DNA of 64,000 nt from Halalkalibacter sp. APA_J-10(15) (GCF_023017105.1 NZ_JALKEV010000008.1:155056-219055), one strand, 5' to 3'. Shown: positions 41,642 to 50,977, numbered from the stretch's first letter. Numbers and translations are program-made. The notes: generated from the letters alone by a model not told the origin.

Positions 41642-42694
41642 ATGAGTAATCAAAAACTGGCTCAGCTTAGAAAGAAAGTTGTACCTTTTGAAAATTCTGA
41701 TCAAAACTCTAGTTTGAAACAAATCGTTAACACAATTCCTCCGTTTTTTATTTTATGGGGTCTAGCTTATATGAGTTTAACTTTATCTATTTGGTTAACG
41801 TTATTTTTCTCCATTATTGCAGCGGGATTTGCTGTTCGAATTTTTATTATCTTCCATGATTGCTGTCATGGCTCATTTCTGAAAAATAAAAAAATGAACA
41901 CGCTACTAGGAACGATAACAGGTATTATGACGATGTTCCCTTTTGAAAAATGGAAATGGGAGCATTCAATGCATCATGCAAGTAGTGGCAATCTGGATAA
42001 GCGCGGGATTGGTGATATGTGGGTGATGACTGTGGACGAGTATGTTAATGCTTCGTTTAAGGAACGTTTGGCGTATCGCTTATATCGTAATCCGCTAGTT
42101 ATGTTTGGATTAGGACCTGCTTATCTCTTTCTAATTACAAACCGAATAAATCGTAAGAAGGCTAGAAAAAAAGAACGCTTAAATTTATACGTGACAAACA
42201 TATCAATCGTTCTTATATATGCATTCATGATTTGGCTAATCGGCTGGCAAGCCTTCTTCATTATCCAAGGAACGGTCATGTTTGTATCCGGAATGTTAGG
42301 TATTTGGTTATTTTATATTCAACATCAATTTGAGGATTCATATTTTGAAGATGAGCAAGAGTGGGATTATGTAAAAGCGGCTATAGATGGAAGTTCATAT
42401 TATAAGCTGCCGAAAGTGTTACAGTGGATAACGGGTAATATCGGTTATCATCACGTTCATCATTTAAGTCCTCGTGTTCCTAATTATCATTTACAAACGG
42501 TGCATGAAACGGTTACACCACTCCAGAAGGCAACAACTGTTTCGATTAAAACAAGTCTACAAGCTATTCGATTTAGGTTGTATGATGAAGAATCAAAAAC
42601 ATTCGTGACATTTAAAGATATTAAGCAAGAGCTTCAAAAAAATAAAAAGACAATTCAATTAGAAAAGAGAAGGCTAGGCTTACAAGGGAAGTAA
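41642..42694 (+). CDS. des: Fatty acid delta-5 desaturase (Des)
   Basis: A 350-residue membrane di-iron desaturase that introduces double bonds into phospholipid acyl chains to keep membranes fluid in the cold. The three histidine boxes are HDCCH (72-76), HSMHH (108-112) and HHVHH (near 270). Hydrophobic segments flank them as in acyl-lipid desaturases. Length equals B. subtilis Des (352). The GGGAGGCG ribosome site fits the ATG. The desK-desR genes follow directly, as in B. subtilis. Confidence 0.9.
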   Translation: MSNQKLAQLRKKVVPFENSDQNSSLKQIVNTIPPFFILWGLAYMSLTLSIWLTLFFSIIAAGFAVRIFIIFHDCCHGSFLKNKKMNTLLGTITGIMTMFPFEKWKWEHSMHHASSGNLDKRGIGDMWVMTVDEYVNASFKERLAYRLYRNPLVMFGLGPAYLFLITNRINRKKARKKERLNLYVTNISIVLIYAFMIWLIGWQAFFIIQGTVMFVSGMLGIWLFYIQHQFEDSYFEDEQEWDYVKAAIDGSSYYKLPKVLQWITGNIGYHHVHHLSPRVPNYHLQTVHETVTPLQKATTVSIKTSLQAIRFRLYDEESKTFVTFKDIKQELQKNKKTIQLEKRRLGLQGK

Positions 42695-42700
42695 AAGAAG

Positions 42701-42735
42701 AAAAACCGTTCAATGACGATTGAATGGTTTTTCTT
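42701..42735 (+). terminator. Terminator between des and desK
   Basis: AAAAACCGTTCAAT (42701-42714) pairs with 42719-42732 over 14 bp with one G-T pair, followed by CTTT. It would make des and desKR partly separate transcription units. Confidence 0.75.
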
Positions 42736-42777
42736 TACAATTAAGGTATAAAATCAAGTATAATAAAAGGAAGGCTT

Positions 42778-43908
42778 ATGACTAGAAATGAGGTTCGTAT
42801 GCAGAAGTGGTACAATATTTTTCCTAAAAACACAGGATTAAGCATTTATGTTTGGATTATTTTTTGCCTTTTGCCCTTTTACTTTATTTTTAGAACGTCC
42901 TCAGCTTTTGAAATTATTTTTGGTTTTGTCATGATTCTATTCTTTTTTACAGCGTATCGTCTTTCGTTTATTTCAAAGGGGAAGCTTGTTTATCTTTGTG
43001 TAGCTATCGAAATGACAATTAGCGTTACGATGACATTGCTTTATGGTTATGTATATTTTGCTTTATTTTTGGCGTTTTTTATCGGAAATATTAAAAGCAA
43101 AGTTGGCTTTTTTACACTCTATGTCATTCATTTAATTACAACGATTATTTCGGTATGTATTTGTTTTTTCATTGAAAGAGAATTGTTTATGTCTCAGTTT
43201 CCTTTTATCGTCATGTCCGTTATAGGTGTAATTTTGATGCCTTTTAATTCATACAACCGCAATAAGCAGGAGCAGCTTGAGAATCAATTAGAGGACGCAA
43301 ATCAGAGAATATCAAAGCTAATGGTCATCGAAGAGAGACAGCGTATTGCTCGTGACCTTCATGATACTCTCGGGCAAAAATTATCATTGATCGGATTAAA
43401 AAGTGATTTAGCTAGAAGGCTTGTAGATGTTCAAGCATCTCAGGCGAAGAATGAATTGTTGGATATCCATCAAACGGCAAGAACAGCATTGAAGGAAGTA
43501 CGAGAGATGGTTTCGAATATGCGCGGAATTAAATTAGAAGAAGAGGTTGAACATGTGCAACAGCTACTATTAGTTGCAGATATTGACTTTTCTTTAGAAG
43601 GTGAAACAAACTTAAAGCATACGCCGTTGCTAGTTGAAAATGTCATAAGTATGTGTGTGAAAGAAGCTGTTACCAACATTGTCAAGCATAGTCAGGCGAC
43701 ATTATGCCAAATAAGTATTCAAGAAACGAATGAGGAGTTACGGATTCTCATTCACGATAATGGAATTGGTTTTCAAATGGAAGCTGAAGCAACAGGAAAC
43801 GGGTTAAGGGGCATTAAGGAACGTTTAGAGTTTGTAAATGGTAGTGTTGACATTCGAAATGAAGATGGTTCAACTCTCGATATATATGTACCGAATATTA
43901 TTAAGTGA
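42778..43908 (+). CDS. desK: Membrane-fluidity sensor histidine kinase DesK
   Basis: A 376-residue sensor with five to six hydrophobic helices over residues 20-155 and no extracellular sensory domain. A coiled-coil linker (about 158-185) leads into the HisKA_3 dimerisation domain with phospho-acceptor His195 (EERQRIARDLHDTLGQ) and a GHKL ATPase (HDNGIGF, GNGLRGIKERL). It resembles B. subtilis DesK, a thermosensor whose helices respond to bilayer thickness. The frame overlaps the region upstream of desR by design: the desR ATG lies 21 bases past the kinase stop. Pairing with des supports the assignment. Confidence 0.88.
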   Translation: MTRNEVRMQKWYNIFPKNTGLSIYVWIIFCLLPFYFIFRTSSAFEIIFGFVMILFFFTAYRLSFISKGKLVYLCVAIEMTISVTMTLLYGYVYFALFLAFFIGNIKSKVGFFTLYVIHLITTIISVCICFFIERELFMSQFPFIVMSVIGVILMPFNSYNRNKQEQLENQLEDANQRISKLMVIEERQRIARDLHDTLGQKLSLIGLKSDLARRLVDVQASQAKNELLDIHQTARTALKEVREMVSNMRGIKLEEEVEHVQQLLLVADIDFSLEGETNLKHTPLLVENVISMCVKEAVTNIVKHSQATLCQISIQETNEELRILIHDNGIGFQMEAEATGNGLRGIKERLEFVNGSVDIRNEDGSTLDIYVPNIIK

Positions 43909-43928
43909 TGACCGGGGGAGGGGGTAAC

Positions 43929-44528
43929 ATGATACGAATTGTTATCGCAGAAGACCAAGGAATGCTATTAGGAGCATTAGGAGCACTTCTTGATTTGGAA
44001 GAGGATATGATTGTTGTTGGAAAGGCCCGAAACGGTGAAGAAGCCATACAATTAGTTGAAGAGAAAGAGCCGGACATTTGTATTATGGATATTGAAATGC
44101 CCGTGATGAGTGGTCTAGATGCTGCAGAAAGATTAATCAAACAACCCTGTAAAGTGATTATCCTAACGACTTTTGCTCGTTCAGGTTATTTCGAGCGAGC
44201 TCGCCAGGCTAATGTATGTGGATATTTACTAAAGGATAGTCCAAGTGAGGAACTGGCGAGTGCGATTAGAACGATTATGAAAGGAAGAAAAATATACTCA
44301 CCAGAATTGGTTGACCTTGTGTTTGAAGCAGATAATCCTTTAACCGAAAGAGAGAGGCAAGTCATCGAATTAATGGCAGACGGAAAAAGCACAAAGGAAA
44401 TTGCAAGTGAGCTTTTTTTAACGAATGGCACAGTACGTAATTATATTTCAGTCATTCTTGATAAATTGGATGTCAGTAATCGTATAGAAGCGATTGCGAA
44501 GATTAAAGAAAAAGGTTGGTTTAAGTAA
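43929..44528 (+). CDS. desR: Response regulator DesR (NarL/LuxR type)
   Basis: A 199-residue response regulator. The receiver domain has acidic pocket EDQ near residue 8 and phospho-acceptor Asp54 (CIMDIEMP), the same number as in B. subtilis DesR. A LuxR-type HTH follows (LTERERQVIELMADGKSTKEIASELFLTNGTVRNYISVILDKL). I choose the ATG at 43929 because the GGGGGAGGGGG ribosome site lies just before it; an ATG at 43905 overlapping desK has no site. It should activate des in the cold; a palindrome upstream of des is a candidate target. Confidence 0.9.
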   Translation: MIRIVIAEDQGMLLGALGALLDLEEDMIVVGKARNGEEAIQLVEEKEPDICIMDIEMPVMSGLDAAERLIKQPCKVIILTTFARSGYFERARQANVCGYLLKDSPSEELASAIRTIMKGRKIYSPELVDLVFEADNPLTERERQVIELMADGKSTKEIASELFLTNGTVRNYISVILDKLDVSNRIEAIAKIKEKGWFK

Positions 44529-44581
44529 GCATTCAAATGAGGGGGATTCTTTTGATCGTTTGAATTCTTATGTTTACTGTA

Positions 44582-44595
44582 TGTAAGCGTTTAGC
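44582..44595 (+). promoter_or_regulatory. Candidate cre site upstream of nucleoside transporter
   Basis: TGTAAGCGTTTAGC agrees with cre at 12 of 14 positions. It stands 48 bases before a strong promoter. This is a weak prediction. Confidence 0.35.
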
Positions 44596-44643
44596 TAACT
44601 GGTTTTGTTCTCCTCATTCATATATGAAAATCTATTAAGAATA

Positions 44644-44672
44644 TTGACAGCATACTGTTTTCTTCATAAGAT
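44644..44672 (+). promoter_or_regulatory. SigA-type promoter of the nucleoside-uptake operon
   Basis: TTGACA (44644-44649), 17 bases, TAAGAT (44667-44672), about 115 bases before the lipoprotein start. I see no purine-riboswitch-like structure in the leader. Confidence 0.65.
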
Positions 44673-44786
44673 AAGCATAGTCGACAAAATTCTTCAAATT
44701 TTTATACAATTTCATTCTATGTTTCTAATTGATAAAAAGGAAGGTTTGTTTTGACGAAAAAATAGAAATGAGTGGGGGATAATAAG

Positions 44787-45836
44787 TTGAAAAAGGTATT
44801 AACTGTGCTAATGTTGCTTCTATTATTACTTGCAGCATGTGGAACGAATGATAATGACGAAGGTCAAGATGATAGTGTATCAGGTGATGAAGACGAACAA
44901 ACACAAGAGACAGCTTCTGATTTGAAAATAGCATTAATTTTACCAGAAAGAATTGGTGTGAATCCATTTTTTCAGCAAATGGAAGATGGAGCGATGCAAG
45001 CAGGAGAAGATTTCGGTATTGATGTAACATCAGTGGAGTCTACTGACTATTCAGTCATTGAAGAAAACCTTCGAGTCGCTGTTGCGGAAGGGTATGATTT
45101 AATTATTACAGCTGCATTTGAAGCTGAGGACCCTTTAACAAATGTTGCAACTGATCACCCTGATCAAGCGTTTGCGATTATTGATACCGTTGTAGATTTA
45201 CCGAATGTGAGTAGTGTGAATTTTGATGAGCACGAAGCTGCATACTTATTAGGAGCAGCAGCTGGCTTAATAACTGAAACGAATGTTGTCGGTATGGTAG
45301 CAGCAATGGATATTCCTTTACTTTCAAAATGGACAGTAGGCTTTGAAGATGGGTTGCAAGCTACGAATCCAGATGCAGAATTTGTTCTGAATTTCGTAAA
45401 TGACTTTGCAGATCCAGCTCGAGCTAAGGAATTAGCTATGTTACAGGCTTCTCAAGGTGCAGACTTTATCGCGGGAGCGGCAGCGGTTGGTGACCTAGGT
45501 GTGTTTGAAGCAGCTGAGGAAGCTGGCTTCTTAACAGCTGGACAAGATGTCGATCGAACTGTTATCGATCCTGACCATATTGTGCTTTCACAAATCAAAG
45601 GTACTGATGCAGCTGCATACGAGACGATTAGATCCTTTGTAGAAGGTAGTCTTGAGGCTGGTGTCGTAAGCTACGGTCTTGCAGATGATGGTGTTGGTTT
45701 AACATATGTGACTCATGAGAGTGAGACGCCACTAAGTGATAAGGTAGGAGAAGACGTTATTGAGCAAGTGAAAGAAATAAAGGATGAAATTGTTTCAGGT
45801 TCTTTAGAGGTTCCTAACCCTCTTCACGCAGAGTGA
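44787..45836 (+). CDS. BMP-family nucleoside-binding lipoprotein (PnrA/YufN-like), copy 1
   Basis: A 349-residue lipoprotein with signal peptide and lipobox LLAAC, then an acidic Asp/Glu-rich linker (to about residue 45). The BMP fold is evident: LKIALILPERIGVNPFFQQMEDGAMQAG, NVVGMVAAMDIPLLSKW, ADFIAGAAAVGDLGVFEAAEEAGFLTAGQDVD and YGLADDGVGLTYVTHE. TTG at 44787 follows a GTGGGGGA ribosome site; the frame opens 15 bases earlier. The family binds purine nucleosides (PnrA of Treponema, YufN/NupN of B. subtilis, guanosine). A paralogue lies at 51100. It heads the transporter operon, 224 bases before the ATPase. Confidence 0.87.
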   Translation: MKKVLTVLMLLLLLLAACGTNDNDEGQDDSVSGDEDEQTQETASDLKIALILPERIGVNPFFQQMEDGAMQAGEDFGIDVTSVESTDYSVIEENLRVAVAEGYDLIITAAFEAEDPLTNVATDHPDQAFAIIDTVVDLPNVSSVNFDEHEAAYLLGAAAGLITETNVVGMVAAMDIPLLSKWTVGFEDGLQATNPDAEFVLNFVNDFADPARAKELAMLQASQGADFIAGAAAVGDLGVFEAAEEAGFLTAGQDVDRTVIDPDHIVLSQIKGTDAAAYETIRSFVEGSLEAGVVSYGLADDGVGLTYVTHESETPLSDKVGEDVIEQVKEIKDEIVSGSLEVPNPLHAE

Positions 45837-46060
45837 TGCTTGGCCAGTCGTGTGTAAAGATACGTAAGAAGAAGGGTTCCTTTCTTTTTACATAGGTACT
45901 GAAAAAGGTTGTTGATTTTTAACATTTTTGGTGACCTACAGTTTGGTGACTCCTACGTATTAACCCTTTCAATTAGGTTAATGAATTTAGTGAGTCACCT
46001 TTTCCTTGTTTTTAAAGGTTCTATTATTAAAACAAACGTCCGTTAAGGAGGGATAACCTC
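45837..46060. other. Gap with imperfect hairpin of the CTGAAAAAG family
   Basis: A 224-base gap between lipoprotein and ATPase genes with no coding potential seen. It contains the imperfect hairpin 45894-45937 (AGGTACTGAAAAAGGTT with a TTTTTGGTGACCT arm), related to repeats near 16-22 kb, and a GTGACTCC / GTGAGTCAC pair. It may attenuate expression of the ATPase and permeases. Confidence 0.5.
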
Positions 46061-47587
46061 ATGTCGACTATTTTGGAAATGAAACATATGTCTAAGAAAT
46101 ACGGTGATTTCTATGCAAATAAGGATATATCATTTTCATTAAATAAAGGACAAGTTCATGCCATCATTGGTGAAAATGGTGCTGGTAAGACGACTTTAAT
46201 GAGAATGTTATATGGAATGGAAACTCCTACAACAGGTGAGATTTGGATGAATGGGAAGAGTGTTGTCTTTTCAAGCCCATCCGATGCAATTCATCATGGA
46301 ATTGGGATGGTTCATCAACATTTTATGTTGTTTCCATATTTGACCGTATCAGAAAATATCGTTATTGGTCGTGAACCAAAAAAGTTAGGGTTCTTTCAGC
46401 GAAAAGAAGCGATAAAAGCAGTAGACGCTTTAGCAGAACAATATCGTATTCCATTACGTCCAAAGCAAAAAGTAATGAAATGCTCACTCGGTGAACAACA
46501 AAGAATTGAAATTATTAAAGTCCTATATCAAGGGGCTGATATTATTGTTTTAGATGAACCAACTGCTGTATTGACACCTTTAGAAGTAGAAGGTCTTTTG
46601 AAAACGATTCGTTTTTTGGCATCTCAAGGTAAGAGTGTCATTATTATCACTCATAAACTTCAAGAGGTGATGGATGTCGCTGACTATGTAACTGTACTGC
46701 GCAATGGCGAGGTGACAGGTTCTATGCCGATTAGTGAAGCAACCTCACATATGCTAGCCACTTTAATGGTCGGTCGTGAGTTGAAGAAGGTAGATGAAAG
46801 AATATCAATGAATGGGGAACGCTTTCTTGAACTTGCGAATGTTCGTGTACAGGAGAATGACGATAAGCCTTTATTAAAGGGTGTCTCCCTTCATGTTAAT
46901 CGAGGAGAGATTGTAGGAATTGCCGGAGTATCAGGAAATGGTCAGTCAGAGCTTATTCAGGCGATTTCAGGGCTCATTGACATTCAAAAGGGTTCAATTA
47001 AGCTAGATGGGAACTTTATACAAGCTCTTAATGTGAAAGAGAGAAGAGATGCAGGGATCGCCCATATCCCAGAAGACCGCTATAAATGGGGTGTTGCAAA
47101 AGATGCAACGGTTGAAGAGAATGCCATAATCGGTTTTCATCGTAAAGAAGGGTTTATAGCGAATGGCTGGATTAAAAGGAAATCACTTCATCCGGTTATT
47201 GGACGTTGGGTGAATCAATATTCAATTAAGACAAGTTCAATAAAAGAGGAAGCTTCTAATCTATCTGGTGGGAATCTTCAAAAGCTAATTGTTGCACGCG
47301 AATTAGGACAGAATACACCATTTCTAATTGCAGCTGAACCAACACGTGGTGTTGATATTGGAGCGATGGAAGTTATTCATGATTCGATTATACAAAAACG
47401 AAATGACAATGGGTCTGTATTACTTGTCTCCTCAGAATTAACCGAAATTATGAAGCTATCTGATCGAATTCTTGTCATGTATGAAGGAGAAATTGTTGGT
47501 GAAATGAGTCGTTCTGAAGCAACGGAGGAAAAACTCAGTATATTAATGGCAGGAGGTAATTTGGAAGATGCGCTCAATGAAAAATAA
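46061..47587 (+). CDS. nupO: Nucleoside ABC transporter ATP-binding protein (NupO/YufO-like)
   Basis: A 508-residue fused double ATPase of the RbsA/BMP-transporter class. NBD1 has Walker A GENGAGKTT, signature CSLGEQQRIEII and Walker B IIVLDEPTAVL. NBD2 has a degenerate Walker A (GVSGNGQSEL), a LSGGNLQKLIVARELG signature and LIAAEPTRGVDIGA. A degenerate second site is normal here. The ribosome site AAGGAGGGAT is strong. The 3' end overlaps the first permease gene by 20 bases. It powers nucleoside import with the two permeases that follow; guanosine specificity is by analogy to NupNOPQ. Confidence 0.88.
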   Translation: MSTILEMKHMSKKYGDFYANKDISFSLNKGQVHAIIGENGAGKTTLMRMLYGMETPTTGEIWMNGKSVVFSSPSDAIHHGIGMVHQHFMLFPYLTVSENIVIGREPKKLGFFQRKEAIKAVDALAEQYRIPLRPKQKVMKCSLGEQQRIEIIKVLYQGADIIVLDEPTAVLTPLEVEGLLKTIRFLASQGKSVIIITHKLQEVMDVADYVTVLRNGEVTGSMPISEATSHMLATLMVGRELKKVDERISMNGERFLELANVRVQENDDKPLLKGVSLHVNRGEIVGIAGVSGNGQSELIQAISGLIDIQKGSIKLDGNFIQALNVKERRDAGIAHIPEDRYKWGVAKDATVEENAIIGFHRKEGFIANGWIKRKSLHPVIGRWVNQYSIKTSSIKEEASNLSGGNLQKLIVARELGQNTPFLIAAEPTRGVDIGAMEVIHDSIIQKRNDNGSVLLVSSELTEIMKLSDRILVMYEGEIVGEMSRSEATEEKLSILMAGGNLEDALNEK

Positions 47588-48629
47588 TGCACTTATCCAA
47601 CCGCTTTTTGCTATTTTTATCGGCTTATTAGTAGGAGCAATTGCCATGCGAGCTTTAGGTGAACCTGTTATAGAAACGTACAGTGAGTTATGGAAAGGTG
47701 CTTTTGGAAATCTTTATTTTATTATGTCTACTCTTGCAAGAGCAACTCCTATTCTTTTAATTGCCCTAGGTGTAAGTATTGCCTTTCGGGCAGGGGCTTT
47801 TAATCTTGGAGGAGAGGGACAGATGGTATTAGCGGCAGTAAGTGCTGCTCTTGTCGCACTTTATTTTCCTGGACCTGGATTTGTTAAATTAATGGGTGCA
47901 GTCATTGTTGGTTTTGCTGTCGCAGGAGGGTGGTCAGCTCTTGCTGGATGGATGGAAGCGAAATTTAAAGTACAACTTATTATTTCAACCCTTTTAATGA
48001 ATTATATAGCGGTTTTATTTGCGAGCTATCTAGTTAGTCATCCGTTTCAAGATCGAGATGGCTCAGCAGCACTCGCTCAGTCTAAATTGATAGATGCTTC
48101 AGCTTGGATCCCTAAAATTTTAACAGGGATGAGTGTTCATTATGGATTTATCATTGCTATTGTTATTGCTATCGGTTTATTTGTTACTTTTCGTTACTCC
48201 GCGATTGGCTATGAAGTGAATATGCTAGGAAAGAACCCGTTTTTTACTTCTTACGGAGGAGTTCACAGAACAAAGGTTATGCTTATAAGTATGTTTGTAA
48301 GTGGTGGAATTGCAGGGTTAGCAGGTGCATTTGAAGTGTTAGGCTCCCATCATCGTTTTGTTGATAATGCCTTAACGGTGCCGGAGTATGCGTGGATTGG
48401 CATTATGGCAGCTCTACTAGCGAAATCTAATCCAATTGCGATCGTCTTTAGTTCGATCTTTTTGGCGGCCTTACATACTGGTTCTTTAGGAGTTGAGCGT
48501 AATACAGATGTTCCTTTAGAAATCGCAAGTGTCATTCAAGCTGTACTCATTCTATTTATTTCTGCTCAATTAACGTTAACGTGGATTAAGGCACTCAAGA
48601 AAGAGAGGAAAAACAATGGAGCTATTTGA
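47568..48629 (+). CDS. nupP: Nucleoside ABC transporter permease 1 (NupP/YufP-like)
   Basis: A 353-residue polytopic membrane protein of the BPD_transp_2 family with about nine to ten helices. Signatures are LIALGVSIAFRAGAFNLGGEGQMVLAA and GGIAGLAGAFEVLGSHHRFVDNALTVPEYAWIGIMAALLAKSNPIAIVFSSIFLAALHTGSLGVE. It overlaps the ATPase gene by 20 bases and the second permease by 14, so translation is coupled. It forms the translocation path with its partner. Confidence 0.87.
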   Translation: MRSMKNNALIQPLFAIFIGLLVGAIAMRALGEPVIETYSELWKGAFGNLYFIMSTLARATPILLIALGVSIAFRAGAFNLGGEGQMVLAAVSAALVALYFPGPGFVKLMGAVIVGFAVAGGWSALAGWMEAKFKVQLIISTLLMNYIAVLFASYLVSHPFQDRDGSAALAQSKLIDASAWIPKILTGMSVHYGFIIAIVIAIGLFVTFRYSAIGYEVNMLGKNPFFTSYGGVHRTKVMLISMFVSGGIAGLAGAFEVLGSHHRFVDNALTVPEYAWIGIMAALLAKSNPIAIVFSSIFLAALHTGSLGVERNTDVPLEIASVIQAVLILFISAQLTLTWIKALKKERKNNGAI

Positions 48630-49533
48630 TCTTTCTCTTTTAAATTCAACTTTAAGAATGGTCACACCTATTTTGTTAGCAGCACTCGGTGGAATGTTGT
48701 GTGCTCGTGTCGGAATATTTAATGTCGGACTTGAGGGTTTAATATTAGTTGGGGCCTTCAGTGCCATTGTCGCTAATTATTTTACTGGTAACTTGTGGTT
48801 CTCAATCTTTTTTGCTGCATTAATGAGTATGCTTTTTTCACTTATTTTAGCTGTTATGACAATACAGTTTAAGGCAAATATGATTGTTGTTGGTATTGCC
48901 ATTAACTTTTTAGCTTTAGGACTTACGACCTTTTTGTTGAGAACAATTTTTGATGTGAAAGGTGCATTTTACGATAATACAATGTCAGGTTTATCAAACA
49001 TTCATATTCCAATTGTGCAAGATATTCCTGTTCTTGGTACAATATTTTCAGGACATACGATTCTTGTTTATGTTGCTTTAATTGTACCGTTTATTTTGTT
49101 TATCTTTATGTATCGTACCGTAACTGGATTTCGAATGATATCCGTAGGCTATAATCAAGTTGCTGCACATAGTTTAGGTATCCGAGTTAAAGGGTTACAA
49201 TACTTAGCTGTTGCAATGAGTGGTGTGCTTTGTGGGTTAGCTGGTGCCCAATTGTCATTAGGGCTTGTAACGATGTTTTCTGAAGGGATGACAGCTGGAA
49301 GAGGCTTTATCGCTCTTGTCGCAACAATGCTAGGTCAATCTCATCCATTTGGCGTATTAGGAGCTAGTCTATTATTTGGATTAACAGATGCTCTTAGTAC
49401 ACGGATGCAGAGCTTTTCAATTCCGACTCAATTTACGAGTATGATTCCATATATTTTAACTTTAGTTGCGATGTTTTTACTTAAAGGAAGAGGAGTAGAA
49501 ATGAATCATTCTAATCAACAAAGTTCACGCTAA
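48616..49533 (+). CDS. nupQ: Nucleoside ABC transporter permease 2 (NupQ/YufQ-like)
   Basis: A 305-residue partner permease with about eight helices. LAALGGMLCARVGIFNVGLEGLILVGAFSAIVANYF and GEGMTAGRGFIALVATMLGQSHPFG-like sequences (here SEGMTAGRGFIALVA) are characteristic of the family. Its start (ATG, AGAGGAAAA ribosome site) lies within the end of nupP. Thirteen bases separate it from a molybdoenzyme gene, an unusual operon partner. Confidence 0.87.
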   Translation: MELFDLSLLNSTLRMVTPILLAALGGMLCARVGIFNVGLEGLILVGAFSAIVANYFTGNLWFSIFFAALMSMLFSLILAVMTIQFKANMIVVGIAINFLALGLTTFLLRTIFDVKGAFYDNTMSGLSNIHIPIVQDIPVLGTIFSGHTILVYVALIVPFILFIFMYRTVTGFRMISVGYNQVAAHSLGIRVKGLQYLAVAMSGVLCGLAGAQLSLGLVTMFSEGMTAGRGFIALVATMLGQSHPFGVLGASLLFGLTDALSTRMQSFSIPTQFTSMIPYILTLVAMFLLKGRGVEMNHSNQQSSR

Positions 49534-49546
49534 AAGGAAGTGAAAT

Positions 49547-50212
49547 ATGATGAAAAAAGCTGATCGAATTAAACGAATGAAAACGCCTAAAAACCGTGAT
49601 TCATTTAATGGACGTCTTCCAGAAGGGCAAGTTTTAACAGAAAAATTCCCAATCTTGCATGAAGGTGATGTACCAACCTATGACCTTGACGAGTGGTCAT
49701 TAAAAGTGACAGGTAACGTAAATAAGGAAGTAACACTAACGTATAAGGACATTATGAACATGCCGCAAACCGATATTACAGTTGATATACATTGTGTTAC
49801 TAGATGGTCAAGGTTTGATAATGCATTTACTGGCGTTCGGTTTAAAGATTTTTTAAAAGAGATAGGAGTCGAACCAAAAAGTAATTATGTTATGCTTCAT
49901 GGAGACAATGATTATACGTCAAATATTGAACTGAAGGATTTAATGGGTGATGATATTTTATTAGCTCATTCATTTGATGGAAAGCCTCTAACAGACAAGC
50001 ATGGTTGGCCGTTAAGACTAGTTGTTCCCCATCTCTATTTTTGGAAAAGTGTAAAATGGTTACGAGGATTTGAATTTATTGATGAAAATGAACCAGGATT
50101 TTGGGAGGAAAATGGATTTCATTTACGCGGAGATCCCTTTAAAGAAGAACGCTTTTCTGGTGAAGATTTAGATATACCAGAAGATGAGTGGGAAAAAAAG
50201 GAGTTTGATTGA
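49547..50212 (+). CDS. Sulfite-oxidase-like molybdopterin oxidoreductase (YuiH-like)
   Basis: A 221-residue cytoplasmic protein, the stand-alone molybdenum-cofactor domain of the sulfite oxidase superfamily. The molybdenum ligand is probably Cys83 in VDIHCVTRWSRFDNAFTGVRFKDFL. Later motifs are LLAHSFDGKPLTDKHGWPLRLVVPHLYFWKSVKWLRGFEF and a GFWEENGFHLRGDPF end, as in B. subtilis YuiH. No heme or dimerisation domain and no Tat signal is present. The substrate is unknown. It sits between transporter permeases and a nucleoside phosphorylase, with tight spacing, and its end directly abuts the next start. A link to purine or nucleobase oxidation is speculation. Confidence 0.83.
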   Translation: MMKKADRIKRMKTPKNRDSFNGRLPEGQVLTEKFPILHEGDVPTYDLDEWSLKVTGNVNKEVTLTYKDIMNMPQTDITVDIHCVTRWSRFDNAFTGVRFKDFLKEIGVEPKSNYVMLHGDNDYTSNIELKDLMGDDILLAHSFDGKPLTDKHGWPLRLVVPHLYFWKSVKWLRGFEFIDENEPGFWEENGFHLRGDPFKEERFSGEDLDIPEDEWEKKEFD

Positions 50213-50213
50213 T

Positions 50214-50933
50214 TTGCTAGCAAATCTTAAAATTGATCCTAAGAAATTACCTGAGAAGATTCTTGTTTGTGGAGACCCAAATAGAGCGGAAGTTATCGCA
50301 TCTTATTTAGAAAACGCATGTGTATTGGCAAAAAATCGTGAATATCATTCTTATCTCGGCACTTATCATGGAGAAAACATCGCCATAGTTAGTCATGGAG
50401 TTGGCGGTCCTGGAGCTGCAGTATGCTTTGAAGAGCTCATTATCGGTGGTGCCCAAACGATGATTCGTGTTGGTACAGCTGGCTCATATCGTAAAGAAAT
50501 TGAAGCAGGTAGTATCGTTATTAGTACTGCAGCTGTTCGGTGTGATGGTTTATCGAATCAATTAGTTCCTTCAGGCTTTCCAGCAGTTGCTAATCGAGAA
50601 ATCATTCAAGCATTATCTACCGCAGCTGCAAATCAGAAAGAGACCATTGCTACTTTTGAAGGTATGACTTTGACATTAGATGCTTTTTATTTAGGGAGTG
50701 TTCCATTTCCACATGAGATATATAAACAATCGAATGTATTAGCTGTGGAAATGGAAAATGCTGCGCTGTTTACAATTGCAAGCTTAAGGGGAATACGTGC
50801 GGGGGCTATTGTTGCCATTGATGGATATGCTGATGATAACTTACGAGAAAACTATAACCCTAATAGAGAAAGTGTAAGTAGAGCCATTCATCTCGAAGCA
50901 ACTATCGCACTCGATGCCATTAGTACACTCTAA
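50214..50933 (+). CDS. Nucleoside phosphorylase (uridine phosphorylase-like)
   Basis: About 240 residues, PNP_UDP_1 family: phosphorolysis of nucleosides to base and (deoxy)ribose 1-phosphate. Motifs are ILVCGDPNRAEVIASYL, the GVGGPGAAVCFEELI phosphate/ribose segment, MIRVGTAGSYRKEI and LAVEMENAALFTIASLRGIRAGAIVAIDG (the VEMEN methionine/glutamates contact the sugar). I prefer the TTG at 50214, ten bases after AAGGAG; an upstream ATG at 50184 has no site and lies inside the previous gene. Located behind the nucleoside importer, it would split imported nucleosides. Whether it prefers purines or pyrimidines cannot be told. Confidence 0.82.
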   Translation: MLANLKIDPKKLPEKILVCGDPNRAEVIASYLENACVLAKNREYHSYLGTYHGENIAIVSHGVGGPGAAVCFEELIIGGAQTMIRVGTAGSYRKEIEAGSIVISTAAVRCDGLSNQLVPSGFPAVANREIIQALSTAAANQKETIATFEGMTLTLDAFYLGSVPFPHEIYKQSNVLAVEMENAALFTIASLRGIRAGAIVAIDGYADDNLRENYNPNRESVSRAIHLEATIALDAISTL

Positions 50934-50937
50934 TATG

Positions 50938-50977
50938 AACAACCGTTTTGTATACTTCATGCAAAACGGTTGTTTTA
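50938..50977 (+). terminator. Terminator after the nucleoside phosphorylase
   Basis: AACAACCGTTTTG (50938-50950) is fully complementary to CAAAACGGTTGTT (50962-50974), followed by TTTAG. It ends the nup-phosphorylase operon. Confidence 0.82.
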
